Positions 13,422-21,853 of a DNA stretch of 34,553 bases are shown here, piece after piece. Below the pieces are notes generated by a model that saw only the letters and a program-made list of their open reading frames with translations, had not been told where the DNA came from and ran no database searches. The position numbers and the translations under genes are program-made. Source of the stretch: Verrucomicrobiota bacterium (GTDB lineage: Bacteria; Verrucomicrobiota; Verrucomicrobiia; Chthoniobacterales; SZAS-18); assembly GCA_025353105.1 (NCBI GenBank), contig JANXRG010000009.1, positions 1 through 34,553 of the forward strand, in the 5' to 3' direction. The stretch's first letter is position 1; the number at the start of each line of letters is the position of its first letter.

Positions 13422-14044
13422 CAGCGGATGAAGTAGCTGAGATTCTCCAGCTCAATCGCGAGATCCACCGTGTTGACGACGACATTCTCGGGCACCTGCA
13501 GGACGCATTGCGCGAAATTCAGGATCGCTTGCACGCCCGCGGCAACAAACGCGTTGGCCACTTCCTGCGCGGCCGGTCCCGGCACGGCGATGATGGCCAT
13601 CTTGATGCCGTTCTGGCGGATGAAATCGGGCCCCTGCGAAATCGGCAACACCGCGAACTGTTCCTCGCCGACGTGCTTGCGTCCGGACTCGAGATCGAAC
13701 GCCGCGACAATCTCAAACCCCTCCTTCGCAAAGCCGCCACCGTAGCCAAGCAACGCGGCCCCGAGATTTCCCACCCCCGCGAGTACCACCGGCTGCAAAC
13801 GCGCGGTGCCGAGCACATCGGTCAGTTTCTGGCTCAGCGCGTCCACGTTGTAACCCAGGCCCCGCGTCCCGAAATGGCCAAGATACGCCAGATCCTTCCG
13901 GAGCTGCGTCGGCTTCACCCCGGCGGCCTTGGCCAGCGCCGCCGAGGAAACGGTGGACACCCGGTTCGCGCTCAAGCGCTGCAGACCCCGATGGTAAAGC
14001 GAGAGCCGGTAGACCGCCTTTCGCGGAATGTCTGGTTTTGTCAT
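13421..14044 (-). CDS. rex: Redox-sensing transcriptional repressor Rex
   Basis: The 207-aa product is a Rex repressor, which reads the NADH/NAD ratio and releases DNA when NADH binds. An N-terminal winged helix is followed by VSSAALAKAAGVKPTQLRKDLAYLGHFGTRGLGYNV, the highly conserved recognition segment. The Rossmann domain begins PVVLAGVGNLGAALLGY (G-x-G-x-x-G), and the C-terminal helix ELENLSYFIR swaps between subunits. Length is normal. It is first in a run of minus-strand genes that includes the DNA glycosylase and, further on, the NAD-enzyme fusion. The region just upstream contains a TTGTGAAAT half-site typical of Rex operators, suggesting autoregulation. Confidence 0.95.
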   Translation of the reverse strand: MTKPDIPRKAVYRLSLYHRGLQRLSANRVSTVSSAALAKAAGVKPTQLRKDLAYLGHFGTRGLGYNVDALSQKLTDVLGTARLQPVVLAGVGNLGAALLGYGGGFAKEGFEIVAAFDLESGRKHVGEEQFAVLPISQGPDFIRQNGIKMAIIAVPGPAAQEVANAFVAAGVQAILNFAQCVLQVPENVVVNTVDLAIELENLSYFIR

Positions 14045-14047
14045 TAG

Positions 14048-14081
14048 TTTGTGAAATGAAACGTGAATTCAGCGGAATTCA
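14048..14081. promoter_or_regulatory. Candidate Rex half-operator and palindrome upstream of rex
   Basis: TTGTGAAAT (14049-14057) matches one half of the Rex consensus TTGTGAAATxxxxTTCACAA, but the second half is not visible. Just beyond, TGAATTC-AGCG-GAATTCA (14064-14081) is a perfect 7-bp inverted repeat with a 4-base spacer. Both lie between the divergent rex and lipoprotein genes, where an operator would be expected. No promoter elements can be assigned with certainty in this 150-base gap. Confidence 0.35.
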
Positions 14082-14194
14082 ACCCGTCGTTTTCGCGCCC
14101 GGTAACCCTAAAACTCGAAAAAATGCGGGATTGCGGGAATCGCGGGAGCCACGCAGGATCCGTGGAGCGATCCCGTCACCAAGATCGTTCCCTG

Positions 14195-14686
14195 ATGCTT
14201 CGTTTCGTTCGCTTGCCTCCTCCGTGCTGGCTCGGTCCAGTCGCCCTCGCGATCGCCGCCGCGTTGCTGGCCACCGGCTGCTCCCGGACTCCGCGCAAGC
14301 CAGCGATCGCGATTTCCGCGGAGGACCGCGCCGTGCTCAACCAATATGAATCCGTCCGCGTTGCTCTGGCCGACGACGATTCGCGACGGACTCGGCTCGC
14401 CGCCGAAAAGCTTGCCAAGGCCATCGAGGCCCCCGGCGTTTCGCCCACCGTCGCCAAGACCAAGGCGGCGGCAAAGACGCTCGCCGACAGTTTTCGCATC
14501 GACGTTTCACGCGCTGCGTTCAAAGAAATCAGCGCCGCGCTGATCCCCATTTGCGACGGCGCGGAAGGCTTCTTTGTGTTTTCGACGTCGCTGGTCACGG
14601 ATGGAAACTGGATTCAAACGACGGGGGAAGTTGGCAATCCGTATCTCGGCCGGGCGATGGCGACGTACGGCGAAATCAAGCGTTAG
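14195..14686 (+). CDS. DUF3347-like lipoprotein
   Basis: The 163-aa product starts with a lipoprotein signal (CWLGPVALAIAAALLATGCSR; the box reads ATGC, close to canonical) and would be anchored in a membrane. The mature part resembles DUF3347: a helical section (LNQYESVRVALADDDSRRTRLAAEKLAKAIEA), then FKEISAALIPICDGAEGFFVF, ending WIQTTGEVGNPYLGRAMATYGEIK, matching that family's WL-x-x-x-x-x-x-x-NPYYG-x-x-M-x-x-CGE pattern. The cysteine and methionine/cysteine positions thought to hold metal in copper-efflux relatives are partly replaced (TYGEIK instead of TCGE). The ATG at 14195 is chosen because it starts the signal. It lies upstream of and in line with a MacAB-type operon, so a helper role in metal or drug efflux is possible but unproven. 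Confidence 0.75.
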   Translation: MLRFVRLPPPCWLGPVALAIAAALLATGCSRTPRKPAIAISAEDRAVLNQYESVRVALADDDSRRTRLAAEKLAKAIEAPGVSPTVAKTKAAAKTLADSFRIDVSRAAFKEISAALIPICDGAEGFFVFSTSLVTDGNWIQTTGEVGNPYLGRAMATYGEIKR

Positions 14687-15155
14687 GATTCGGCGGCGGG
14701 CGATGGGTCTTGGATGACGAACGTCGAGAGCAGAAGCTGGATGGGTGACAAGTTACGAATGTGCCCACAAACTTCCTCTGGAAATCTCGTTGAAATCACC
14801 AATCAGTGGTGAAACTCGCCTCTAAGTTTCACTAACCGAGTTATCAAATTCGAATGTTAATATTGTAATATCTTTAGTTGCAATATGATACATAATTTCC
14901 AGGCATGGCAGATGATCACTGGCATTGACCGTGCTAAATGGCTGACAACTAGCGCTGCTGCCATTCATGGTGATGGCGCGAACGAAACCGACGTGACCGT
15001 AATATTCGTCCACCCGCCATCTTTGCGAATTGCTTGCGCGAAGGGCATTCCGACCCGCCTCAACTGGACAAAGGCTCCCTCTCCATCCACTTTCTCGCCC
15101 GGGAATCCCGCGGCCCGCTCGAACCTGTGCATCTGAAGAACCCCCGCGATAAGCC
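14687..15155. promoter_or_regulatory. AT-rich control region ahead of the export operon
   Basis: These 469 bases hold no gene that I can support. The stretch 14820-14895 is markedly AT-rich against GC-rich surroundings. It contains TCACCA-ATCAG-TGGTGA (14796-14812), the perfect inverted repeat GTGAAACT-N8-AGTTTCAC (14809-14832), sharing bases with the first, and ATATT-GT-AATAT (14860-14871). Promoter-like TTATCA and TATGAT/TAATAT strings follow. The arrangement looks like overlapping operators beside a promoter for the adaptor-ATPase-permease genes, though the paired repeats could alternatively form mutually exclusive hairpins in a leader RNA. An 83-codon frame at 14885-15136 has no recognisable features. 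Confidence 0.4.
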
Positions 15156-16517
15156 ATGAACGAAACTACCAGCCCCGTCTCCACCTTGACCGGCGCCCCC
15201 CTCGTCAAACGCAAGAAATCCCGGCGCCGCCTCTATTGGATCATCGGATCCATTCTCGGTCTCCTTGTGCTCGTCGGAATATTCAAGCCCAAGTCCGTTC
15301 CGACGACGACCGTGACCGTCGAGAAGTCCGTCAAGCGGGATATCACCCAGCTGGTTTCCGCCAACGGCAAGGTGCAGCCCGAAGTTGAGGTGAAGATCTC
15401 ACCCGAAGTGGCGGGAGAAATCACTGAACTCCCCGTCAAGGTCGGGCAATCCATGAAAAAGGGCGACCTGCTCATGAAAATCAAGCCCGACACCTATATC
15501 GCGCAGATGGAGCAGCAGGAGGCGGCCATCCGATCCGCCCGGTCGACGAACGCGCAGCAGAAAGCGCAGATGGCGAAGGCCGAGCAGGACCTCAGCCGCG
15601 CCCGCATGCTCTTCAAACAGAAGATCACTTCCGAGGCCGATATCCTAACGGCCGAAACGACTTTCAGCGTCGCCACCTCATCCTACGAGGCGTCACTTTC
15701 GGATGTCAAACGCGCCGAGAGCGCCATGAGCCAGACGCGGGATTTGCTCGACAAGACCGTCATCAGTTCGCCGATCGACGGCGTCGTCAGCGTCCTCAAT
15801 TCGCAGCAGGGTGAGCGAGTGGTCGCCACCGGCGCGTTCGCGGGAACCGAAGTGATGCGGATCGCCGATTTCAGCGTCATGGAAATTCGCGTGCAGGTGA
15901 ATGAGAACGACATTCCGCAGGTCAAGATGGGCGACTCCGTGGCGGTGGCCATCGATTCGTTCGCGGGCCGCCCGTTCCGTGGCACGGTGAACCAGATCGC
16001 CAATTCCGCGACGACGACGGGCGCCGGCACGCAGGAAGAGGTGACCAATTTTGAAGTCCGCGTCCGCGTGGACGCGCAGGGCGCCGCGCTCCGTCCGGGC
16101 ATGAGCGGCACGGCGGACATCGAGACCAAGACGGTCCAGGGCGTGGTCGCGGTGCCAATTCAATCGGTGAGCGTGCGCGAGCGCGGCACGAAGATTTCGC
16201 CGGAGGAACGCGAGAAGGCGAAGGCCAAGGACACGGCGCAGGCCGACAACTCGGCGGAACTTTACAACGATCGCCAGCAAGCCGCGCAGAAGAAGGCCGA
16301 GCGCGAGAAAAGCACGCGCGTCGTCTTCGTGAAGAAGGGCGACAAGGCCGAGATGCGCGAGGTGGAGACGGGCATTTCCGACAACTCGCACATCGAAGTG
16401 AAGAAGGGTATCGCCGTGGACGAGGACGTCATCAGCGGACCGTACCGCGCGGTCAGCCGCACGTTGAAAGATGGGGCCAGAGTGATCCTCGAGAAGATTT
16501 CCGCCGCCGCAAAATGA
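15156..16517 (+). CDS. MacA-type periplasmic adaptor (HlyD/RND family)
   Basis: The 453-aa product is a membrane-fusion adaptor linking an inner-membrane ABC exporter to an outer-membrane channel. It has an N-terminal membrane anchor ([19 protein letters not shown], about 27-45) and a lipoyl-like half ([30 protein letters not shown]). A long coiled-coil hairpin covers about 112-195, with abundant Ala, Gln and Glu. The second lipoyl half is [22 protein letters not shown], followed by a beta-barrel domain ([26 protein letters not shown]) and a membrane-proximal domain. An inserted charged segment near 345-392 ([19 protein letters not shown]) is longer than in E. coli MacA. It opens an operon whose next gene is the ATPase, 49 bases on. 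Confidence 0.9.
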   Translation: MNETTSPVSTLTGAPLVKRKKSRRRLYWIIGSILGLLVLVGIFKPKSVPTTTVTVEKSVKRDITQLVSANGKVQPEVEVKISPEVAGEITELPVKVGQSMKKGDLLMKIKPDTYIAQMEQQEAAIRSARSTNAQQKAQMAKAEQDLSRARMLFKQKITSEADILTAETTFSVATSSYEASLSDVKRAESAMSQTRDLLDKTVISSPIDGVVSVLNSQQGERVVATGAFAGTEVMRIADFSVMEIRVQVNENDIPQVKMGDSVAVAIDSFAGRPFRGTVNQIANSATTTGAGTQEEVTNFEVRVRVDAQGAALRPGMSGTADIETKTVQGVVAVPIQSVSVRERGTKISPEEREKAKAKDTAQADNSAELYNDRQQAAQKKAEREKSTRVVFVKKGDKAEMREVETGISDNSHIEVKKGIAVDEDVISGPYRAVSRTLKDGARVILEKISAAAK

Positions 16518-16566
16518 TCGCGTCCCGCGTCATCGTGCTTTACGCGCCACCCCAACGATTGTTCAC

Positions 16567-17334
16567 ATGAGCACCTCGCTCGCCAACCCCCCGCCCGCCG
16601 TGCCCATCATGGTCGATCCCAATGACCTGCGTCCCGCGCGGCCGCACGGGCCCTTGGTGATCGAAATCGAGAACGTGACAAAGGAATACCAGATGGGCAC
16701 CGAGTTGATCCATGCGCTCAGCGGCGTGTCGCTGAAAATTTACCGGAACGAATACCTGGCCATCATGGGCCCGTCCGGGAGCGGCAAGTCCACGCTGATG
16801 AACATGCTCGGGTGCCTCGACACGCCGACCCATGGCAAGTACGAGTTCAACGGGAAAAACGTCGCCCTGATGGACGACGACGAGCTCGCGCTCATCCGAA
16901 ATCGGGAAATCGGATTTGTCTTTCAGACTTTCAACCTGCTGCCGCGTTCCGATGCACTGCACAACGTGGAGCTGCCGCTGATTTACGCCGGACTCGGTCC
17001 GGATGCCCGCCGGGAGCGCGCCGAGCGCACGCTGACCAACGTCGGTCTCGGCGACCGCATGCACCACCGGCCGAATGAACTCTCGGGCGGCCAGCGCCAG
17101 CGCGTGGCGATCGCGCGCGCCCTCGTGAATGATCCCTCGATCATCCTGGCCGACGAGCCCACCGGCAATCTCGACTCCCGCACCGGCGAAGAAATCATGT
17201 CGCTCTTCGAATCGTTGTATGACCAGGGACATACGATCATCCTGGTCACCCACGAGGCCGACATCGCCGAGCACGCGCGCCGGATCGTCCGCCTGCGCGA
17301 CGGCCTGATCGAAAGCGATGGCCCCAACGCGTAG
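16567..17334 (+). CDS. MacB/LolD-type ABC exporter ATPase
   Basis: The 255-aa subunit hydrolyses ATP to drive the exporter. Walker A is GPSGSGKST (68-76), the Q-loop follows in [10 protein letters not shown], the signature is [15 protein letters not shown], Walker B is [13 protein letters not shown] and the switch histidine is in VTHE. The pattern [27 protein letters not shown] is typical of the MacB/LolD branch. It has an N-terminal extension of about 30 residues before the ATPase fold, rich in proline. Unlike E. coli MacB the ATPase is a separate protein, and one copy appears to serve two permeases downstream. Confidence 0.96.
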   Translation: MSTSLANPPPAVPIMVDPNDLRPARPHGPLVIEIENVTKEYQMGTELIHALSGVSLKIYRNEYLAIMGPSGSGKSTLMNMLGCLDTPTHGKYEFNGKNVALMDDDELALIRNREIGFVFQTFNLLPRSDALHNVELPLIYAGLGPDARRERAERTLTNVGLGDRMHHRPNELSGGQRQRVAIARALVNDPSIILADEPTGNLDSRTGEEIMSLFESLYDQGHTIILVTHEADIAEHARRIVRLRDGLIESDGPNA

Positions 17335-17350
17335 CGGCGGAACTAATTTC

Positions 17351-18607
17351 ATGCGTCGTCTCTGGTTTGAATTCACGGAAAGCTGGCGGATTGCCTACGC
17401 GCAGTTGCGGGCGAACCGCACGCGTTCCTTCTTGACCGCACTGGGCGTCATCATCGGAATCGTCGCGGTGACCCTGATGGGCACCGCCATCGGCGGCATC
17501 AACACCGGCTTCGAGCAAAGTCTCGCGCTCCTCGGCGACGACATTCTCTACGTCTCGAAATCGCCTTGGGTTCGCGACGGCGACGATTTTGAATTTCGCA
17601 ACCGGCCGGCGTTGAAGGCGGATTATGCCGAGCGCCTGAATGCGATCATCGACGCCACGCCTAATTCCCATTTGGTCATTGCGGTGCCGTCGAGCAGCTC
17701 CTTCAAGAAGATCAAGCGGGGGGACAACGAGGTCGACCGCGTCTATATCCTCGGCACGACCGATACATTTTCGGAAATCACGCCGACGGAATTCCGCGAG
17801 GGCCGCTTCTTCACGGGTGAGGAATCGCGCGGCGGCCGCAACGTGATCGTCCTCGGCTTCGATGTGGCCAACGCCTTGTTCCCGAACGAAACGCCGGTCG
17901 ACCGGACGGTGACCCTGGCCGGTCAGCAGTGGCGCGTGTCCGGCGTGCTCGTGCGGCAGGGCAGTTTCCTTGGCCTGTTCAGTTTCGACAACCAGGTCAT
18001 CCTGCCGCTCGGGGCATTCCAGAAATACTTCAAGGGCAAGAACCGCGACGAGTCCGACATCCGCGTGAAGGTGAAGGACAAGAACCACCTCGCCGAGGCG
18101 AGGGACGAATTGATGGGCGCCATGCGCCGGTTGCGCGGCCTCCTGCCCGACGAGGAGCCGAACTTCGCCATCAACGCGCAGGAGGCCTTCAAGACCACGC
18201 TCGGCCCGATCCAGGCGGGCATCGCCATCGCCGGGCTGTTCATCACGAGTCTTTCCCTGTTCGTCGGCGCCATCGGCATCATGAACATCACATTCGTCAG
18301 CGTGAAGGAACGCACGAAGGAAATCGGCACGCGTAAGGCCCTCGGCGCCCGCCGCCGCACGATCTTGCTGCAGTTTCTCATCGAGGCCGTCAGCATCTGC
18401 GTGCTCGGCGGCATCGCCGGCATCGGCGTTTCGTGGCTCCTGTTTGTCGCGGTTGGCTCCGCCTTCCCGAGCTTTCCGATTTCCTTCTCCATGCAGCTCG
18501 TCTTCGTGGGGCTCTTCATCAGCGTGCTCACCGGCATCGTCTCCGGCTTCGCCCCGGCCTGGACCGCCTCAAAACTCGATCCCGTCACCGCCCTTCGCTA
18601 CGAATGA
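17351..18607 (+). CDS. MacB-type ABC exporter permease 1
   Basis: The 418-aa product has the four-helix MacB/FtsX topology: a first membrane helix after a cytoplasmic amphipathic start (RTRSFLTALGVIIGIVAVTLMGTAIGG), then a large periplasmic MacB-PCD domain of about 230 residues. Three C-terminal helices begin IQAGIAIAGLFITSLSLFVGAIGIMNITFVSVKERTKEIGTRKALGARR, where the E-R-T-x-E-I-G-x-R-x-A-x-G-A coupling helix contacts the ATPase. The ATG at 17351 has GGCGGA upstream and begins MRRLWFEFTESW; the alternative at 17318 overlaps the ATPase gene. Acts as the transmembrane mechanotransmission subunit. Confidence 0.92.
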   Translation: MRRLWFEFTESWRIAYAQLRANRTRSFLTALGVIIGIVAVTLMGTAIGGINTGFEQSLALLGDDILYVSKSPWVRDGDDFEFRNRPALKADYAERLNAIIDATPNSHLVIAVPSSSSFKKIKRGDNEVDRVYILGTTDTFSEITPTEFREGRFFTGEESRGGRNVIVLGFDVANALFPNETPVDRTVTLAGQQWRVSGVLVRQGSFLGLFSFDNQVILPLGAFQKYFKGKNRDESDIRVKVKDKNHLAEARDELMGAMRRLRGLLPDEEPNFAINAQEAFKTTLGPIQAGIAIAGLFITSLSLFVGAIGIMNITFVSVKERTKEIGTRKALGARRRTILLQFLIEAVSICVLGGIAGIGVSWLLFVAVGSAFPSFPISFSMQLVFVGLFISVLTGIVSGFAPAWTASKLDPVTALRYE

Positions 18608-18738
18608 CAGTTATTTGTTAGTAGTTATTAGTTATTAGGAACCATTGACCATTTACCTCCGGCATCTACTCGCCCTCGGCTCCCGGCTCCTCCCAATAAC
18701 CAATAACCCGTAACCGCGCGGCTCCGCCACGCTTCCCC
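18608..18738. repeat. Spacer of short self-repeats
   Basis: The spacer holds TTAGTAGTTATTAGTTATTAGG (about 18616-18639) and, 55 bases on, CCAATAACCAATAACCC (about 18694-18710), which pairs with it as an imperfect inverted repeat with two A-C mismatches. The unit GTTATTA / TAATAAC is repeated within each arm. No gene is present. It separates the two permease genes of the export operon. Confidence 0.6.
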
Positions 18739-19974
18739 ATGCCCTTCAAGGAAACCATCCAGCTCGCGCTCGCGTCCCTCGGCGCGAACAAGCTGCGGTC
18801 CACCCTGACGATGCTCGGCATTACGATCGGCGTGTTTTCCGTGATCAGCGTGATGACGGCGACCGGTGCGTTACAGTCGTCGATCGAGACCGGCCTGACG
18901 TTTCTCGGTTCAAACATTTTTCAATTCGCCAAATATCCGATCCTCAGCGGCGGTGGCGGACGCAACAGCAAGAAGTACGAAAACCGCAAGAATATCACCT
19001 ACCAGCAGGGCCAGACATTCATCCGCGCGATGGAGGGCTACAACGCCGCCATCTGCCTCAAGGTTTTCGACGGCAACAAGCAGGCCACGCGCGGCCGGCT
19101 GAAGACCAACCAAAGTGCGCTGCTGGTCGGCACCAACCAATACTTCCTCATCGCAAACTCCTTCAACATCGACGAGGGACGCAACCTCAACGAGAGCGAT
19201 GTCTCGCTCGCGCGCAATGTCGCCGTCATCGGCAAGGAGCTGGAGAAGCGCCTGTTCCCGAACGAGAGCCCGATTGGCAAGGACATCAAGATTAACGGCA
19301 GGAACTACACCGTGGTTGGCACCTTCCAGACGAAGGGAGGCGGGTTCGGCGGCAATCAGGACGGCATCACGATTGTGCCGCTCCCGCGCTATTTCGAGGA
19401 CTTCGGTTCCGCCAACCGGACGGTGAACATCGCCATCCAGCCGGAATCGCAGGCCGCCTATGAACGCACGCTCAGCGCCGCGTTTGGCGCGATGCGGACC
19501 GCACGCGGTCTTAAGCCGGGCGACGAAAACGATTTCGAGTATTACGCCAACGATTCGCTCGCGAATGCCTTCGCGCAGATTGCCAACTCCGTCCGCGCCG
19601 GCGCGTTTGTCATCAGTTTCATCGCGCTCGTCGCGGCCGGCATCGGCATCATGAACATCATGCTGGTCAGTGTCACTGAGCGCACGAAGGAGATCGGCAT
19701 TCGCAAATCCATCGGCGCGCGCAAAAACGACATCCTGCGCCAGTTCCTCGTCGAGGCGGTCTTCCTTTCCGTCGTCGGTGGAATCGCGGGCATCCTCTTC
19801 GGCGTCCTTGGCGGCAATGCGCTCGCGGTCTGGCTGAAGGCGGACGTGCTGTTCCCGTTTGGCTGGGCCATCGCCGGCATTATGGTCTGCACAGTCATCG
19901 GCGTCGGCTTCGGCCTTTACCCCGCGTACAAGGCGGCGTCGCTCGACCCGATCGAGGCACTGCGTTTCGAGTAG
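18739..19974 (+). CDS. MacB-type ABC exporter permease 2
   Basis: The 411-aa product has the same topology as its upstream neighbour, with N-terminal helix STLTMLGITIGVFSVISVMTATGAL, a periplasmic domain, and the coupling segment AGIGIMNIMLVSVTERTKEIGIRKSIGARKNDILRQFLVEAVFLSVVGG. The periplasmic part differs strongly, including a glycine-rich start (GGGGRNSKKYENRKN) and NVAVIGKELEKRLFPNESPIGKDIKI. It is a paralogue rather than a duplicate of recent origin. Two MacB-like permeases with a single ATPase suggest either a heterodimeric transmembrane unit or two exporters sharing an ATPase. Its stop lies 17 bases from the stop of the convergent Rrf2 gene. Confidence 0.92.
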   Translation: MPFKETIQLALASLGANKLRSTLTMLGITIGVFSVISVMTATGALQSSIETGLTFLGSNIFQFAKYPILSGGGGRNSKKYENRKNITYQQGQTFIRAMEGYNAAICLKVFDGNKQATRGRLKTNQSALLVGTNQYFLIANSFNIDEGRNLNESDVSLARNVAVIGKELEKRLFPNESPIGKDIKINGRNYTVVGTFQTKGGGFGGNQDGITIVPLPRYFEDFGSANRTVNIAIQPESQAAYERTLSAAFGAMRTARGLKPGDENDFEYYANDSLANAFAQIANSVRAGAFVISFIALVAAGIGIMNIMLVSVTERTKEIGIRKSIGARKNDILRQFLVEAVFLSVVGGIAGILFGVLGGNALAVWLKADVLFPFGWAIAGIMVCTVIGVGFGLYPAYKAASLDPIEALRFE

Positions 19975-19991
19975 ACCTCACCCAATTCGAA

Positions 19992-20438
19992 TCAAATTTC
20001 GAAGGTGAACCGAGCCCCCGCCGGCACGCGGTCCACCGCGTCGCGCAAGCTCAGATCGTCGAGCAAAGCGCTCATCGCCGAGGCCACCTCGGTCATCGCC
20101 AGCCGCAACGGACACGTGCGCTCGTCGCGGCAGGTGCATTTCTCATTCGTGCCGCTTGCGGCGCACGCCACCGGCGCCAGCGGGCCGTCCAGCAACCGGA
20201 TCACCTCCCCCACGGTGATGTCCGTGGCGGGACGCGCGAGCAGGTAGCCGCCACCAACCCCGCGCTTGCTTTCGAGCAGGCCTTCGCGCCGAAGGCTGAG
20301 GAGGATTTGCTCCAGGAACTTGATCGGGATGTTCTCGCGCTGGGAGAGATCCTGAATCGGGAACGGCCGGTCGGGACGCGCCTGCGCAAGGGCAAAGAGC
20401 GCCCGCAGGGCGTACTCGGCCTTTTTCGAAATGCGCAT
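19992..20438 (-). CDS. Rrf2 family transcriptional regulator
   Basis: The 148-aa product has the Rrf2 winged-helix start (MRISKKAEYALRALFALAQ), the wing and recognition stretch (IPIKFLEQILLSLRREGLLESKRGVGGGYLLARP) and a dimerisation helix. Four cysteines (92, 101, 103, 109) lie in CAASGTNEKCTCRDERTCPLR, where IscR-type members ligate a 2Fe-2S cluster with three cysteines and a histidine or glutamate. A metal- or cluster-sensing role is therefore likely. Cysteine-metabolism regulators of this family (CymR) lack these residues. It is divergent from the RidA-family gene, 73 bases away. Confidence 0.9.
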   Translation of the reverse strand: MRISKKAEYALRALFALAQARPDRPFPIQDLSQRENIPIKFLEQILLSLRREGLLESKRGVGGGYLLARPATDITVGEVIRLLDGPLAPVACAASGTNEKCTCRDERTCPLRLAMTEVASAMSALLDDLSLRDAVDRVPAGARFTFEI

Positions 20439-20511
20439 GCCGCCATCGTGTCCAAATCCCGCCGGGATGCAACGCTTGATGGCGGCCCGGCGCGTGCTTC
20501 AGGATGGACCC

Positions 20512-20889
20512 ATGAAGACGATCCTCACTTCCGAGGCCCCCATCCCCGTGGGGCACTATTCGCAGGCCATCGTGCATGACGGGCTCGTTTACGTAGCCGG
20601 CCAGCTCCCCATCGACCCACGACGAGCGGGCTTCGTGCCGGAGACCATCGAAGAACAAACCGAACTGACGCTGCGCAACGTGGAGGCGATTCTGCGCTCC
20701 GCCGGCACGTCGCTCAACCGGTTGCTCCAGGTCACCATCTACCTCTCCGACCTGAGTCTTTGGGACCGCGTCAACACGATCTACTCCAAGGTGCTGGGCC
20801 CGCATCGTCCGGCGCGCGCCATCGTTCCGACGCTGCCGCTGCACTTCGGATGCCTGATCGAGATCCAGGTCATCGCGGCGGTCGGCTAG
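20512..20889 (+). CDS. ridA: RidA family enamine/imine deaminase
   Basis: The 125-aa product is a RidA/YjgF/UK114 protein, trimeric enzymes that hydrolyse reactive enamine/imine intermediates of PLP enzymes. SEAPIPVGHYSQAIVHDGLVYVAGQLPIDP is the family opening and TLRNVEAILRSAGTSLNRLLQVTIYLSDLSLWDRVNTIYSKVLG the central helix and strand. HRPARAIVPTLPLHFGCLIEIQVIA closes it, with GCLIEI as the family end motif. The conserved substrate-binding arginine appears in ARAIV. The ATG at 20512 follows AGGATGG. Its 3' end overlaps the 3' end of the convergent nuclease gene by 20 bases. Confidence 0.92.
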   Translation: MKTILTSEAPIPVGHYSQAIVHDGLVYVAGQLPIDPRRAGFVPETIEEQTELTLRNVEAILRSAGTSLNRLLQVTIYLSDLSLWDRVNTIYSKVLGPHRPARAIVPTLPLHFGCLIEIQVIAAVG

Positions 20890-21784
20890 GGGCGGTCTGG
20901 CCAAAACCAAACGCGGCGACGATGGCCCGATGGTCGCTCGCCTTCCGCCAGTTCGGCGATCGGTTCACCCGCGATCCCCCGCGGATGAGACACCGTTTCA
21001 ACGCCCGGTTCGCGAGGAGGTAGTCGATGCGCTGATAAGCGTCCGTGGTCTTGTCGTGCCACGTCCAGCGATCGCCCTGCCGGTCGGTCGGGGCGAGATC
21101 GAAGAGGGAACGCTGCTTTCCGCCGAGGATTTCCGCGACCGCTGGGGAATTCCGCACGTCGTTGAGATCGCCCCAGACGAGCAGCCGCCCTTTGGGTTCT
21201 GCCGCGAAAATCTGATCGACGTGCCGGCGCAGCAGCGCCGCCTCGTGACGGCGGGCGAGCGCCTCGTTGGATGAGTTGAAGGTCAGCCGCGATTTCAAAT
21301 GCGCGCCGACCAGCCGGATTTCGACGCCCGGCGCGGCTTCCACCGTCACATCGAGAAACCCGCGCCGAACCCGCTGCCGCGTGCCCTCCATTTCGTACGT
21401 GAGATTCGTCGCGGGCTGCCGAGCGACGATGGGCACACGGCTGAGCAACGCAAGATTCCGATCGCCCTCGGCCGCCTGAACGAACTCCGAATGGGGATAG
21501 TCGAGCCCGTTCGCCTTCAATCGCTGGCGGAGATATTCCAAATCCTCGCGCGTTCCCATTTCGCTGAGGCCCACCGCGTGCGCCTTCAGCGTCGTGAGAA
21601 TCCGCACAAGCACCTTGATGCTGGCGTTGGATTTCCGCCGCGGAGCGGCCGGATCATCCGGGCGGTCGACCGTGAAGAAGCTCTCGAGATTGTACGCCGC
21701 AAAAACGAAATCACGTTCGCGGGCGCGAGCCCCAGGCACGATGAAAATCGCCGCCCAGGCCAGGCAGAGCAGGCGTGCGCGCAT
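20870..21784 (-). CDS. Secreted endonuclease/exonuclease/phosphatase family protein
   Basis: The 304-aa product starts with a signal peptide (ARLLCLAWAAIFIVPGARA) and is likely periplasmic or secreted. It has the DNase I-like fold: AAYNLESFF carries the first metal-binding Asn, GLSEM the Glu, VGAHLKSR the His region, WGDLNDVRNSP the D-x-N motif and SDHRAIVAAF the terminal SDH. That combination predicts a magnesium-dependent phosphodiesterase acting on nucleic acid, phosphatidylinositol or similar; the substrate cannot be told. The 3' end overlaps ridA tail to tail by 20 bases. Confidence 0.86.
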   Translation of the reverse strand: MRARLLCLAWAAIFIVPGARARERDFVFAAYNLESFFTVDRPDDPAAPRRKSNASIKVLVRILTTLKAHAVGLSEMGTREDLEYLRQRLKANGLDYPHSEFVQAAEGDRNLALLSRVPIVARQPATNLTYEMEGTRQRVRRGFLDVTVEAAPGVEIRLVGAHLKSRLTFNSSNEALARRHEAALLRRHVDQIFAAEPKGRLLVWGDLNDVRNSPAVAEILGGKQRSLFDLAPTDRQGDRWTWHDKTTDAYQRIDYLLANRALKRCLIRGGSRVNRSPNWRKASDHRAIVAAFGFGQTAPSRPPR

Positions 21785-21792
21785 CGCGAAAG

Positions 21793-21833
21793 AAAAATCG
21801 GGTCCCCGGCGCGCTTCGCTCCGGGGACCCGAT
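21793..21833 (-). terminator. Intrinsic terminator after tatA
   Basis: A 13-bp perfect stem (ATCGGGTCCCCGG paired with CCGGGGACCCGAT; plus-strand coordinates 21797-21809 and 21821-21833) with an 11-base loop is followed on the minus strand by TTTTTCTTT. It lies 20 bases beyond the tatA stop and just before the nuclease gene, so it should end tatA transcription and separate the two genes. Confidence 0.88.
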
Positions 21834-21853
21834 CGTCTGGAAATGCTGCGGGA

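Noticed and set aside
14885-15136. 83-codon frame upstream of the adaptor gene.
   Set aside because: No recognisable features, and it starts within the AT-rich control region; kept as non-coding.
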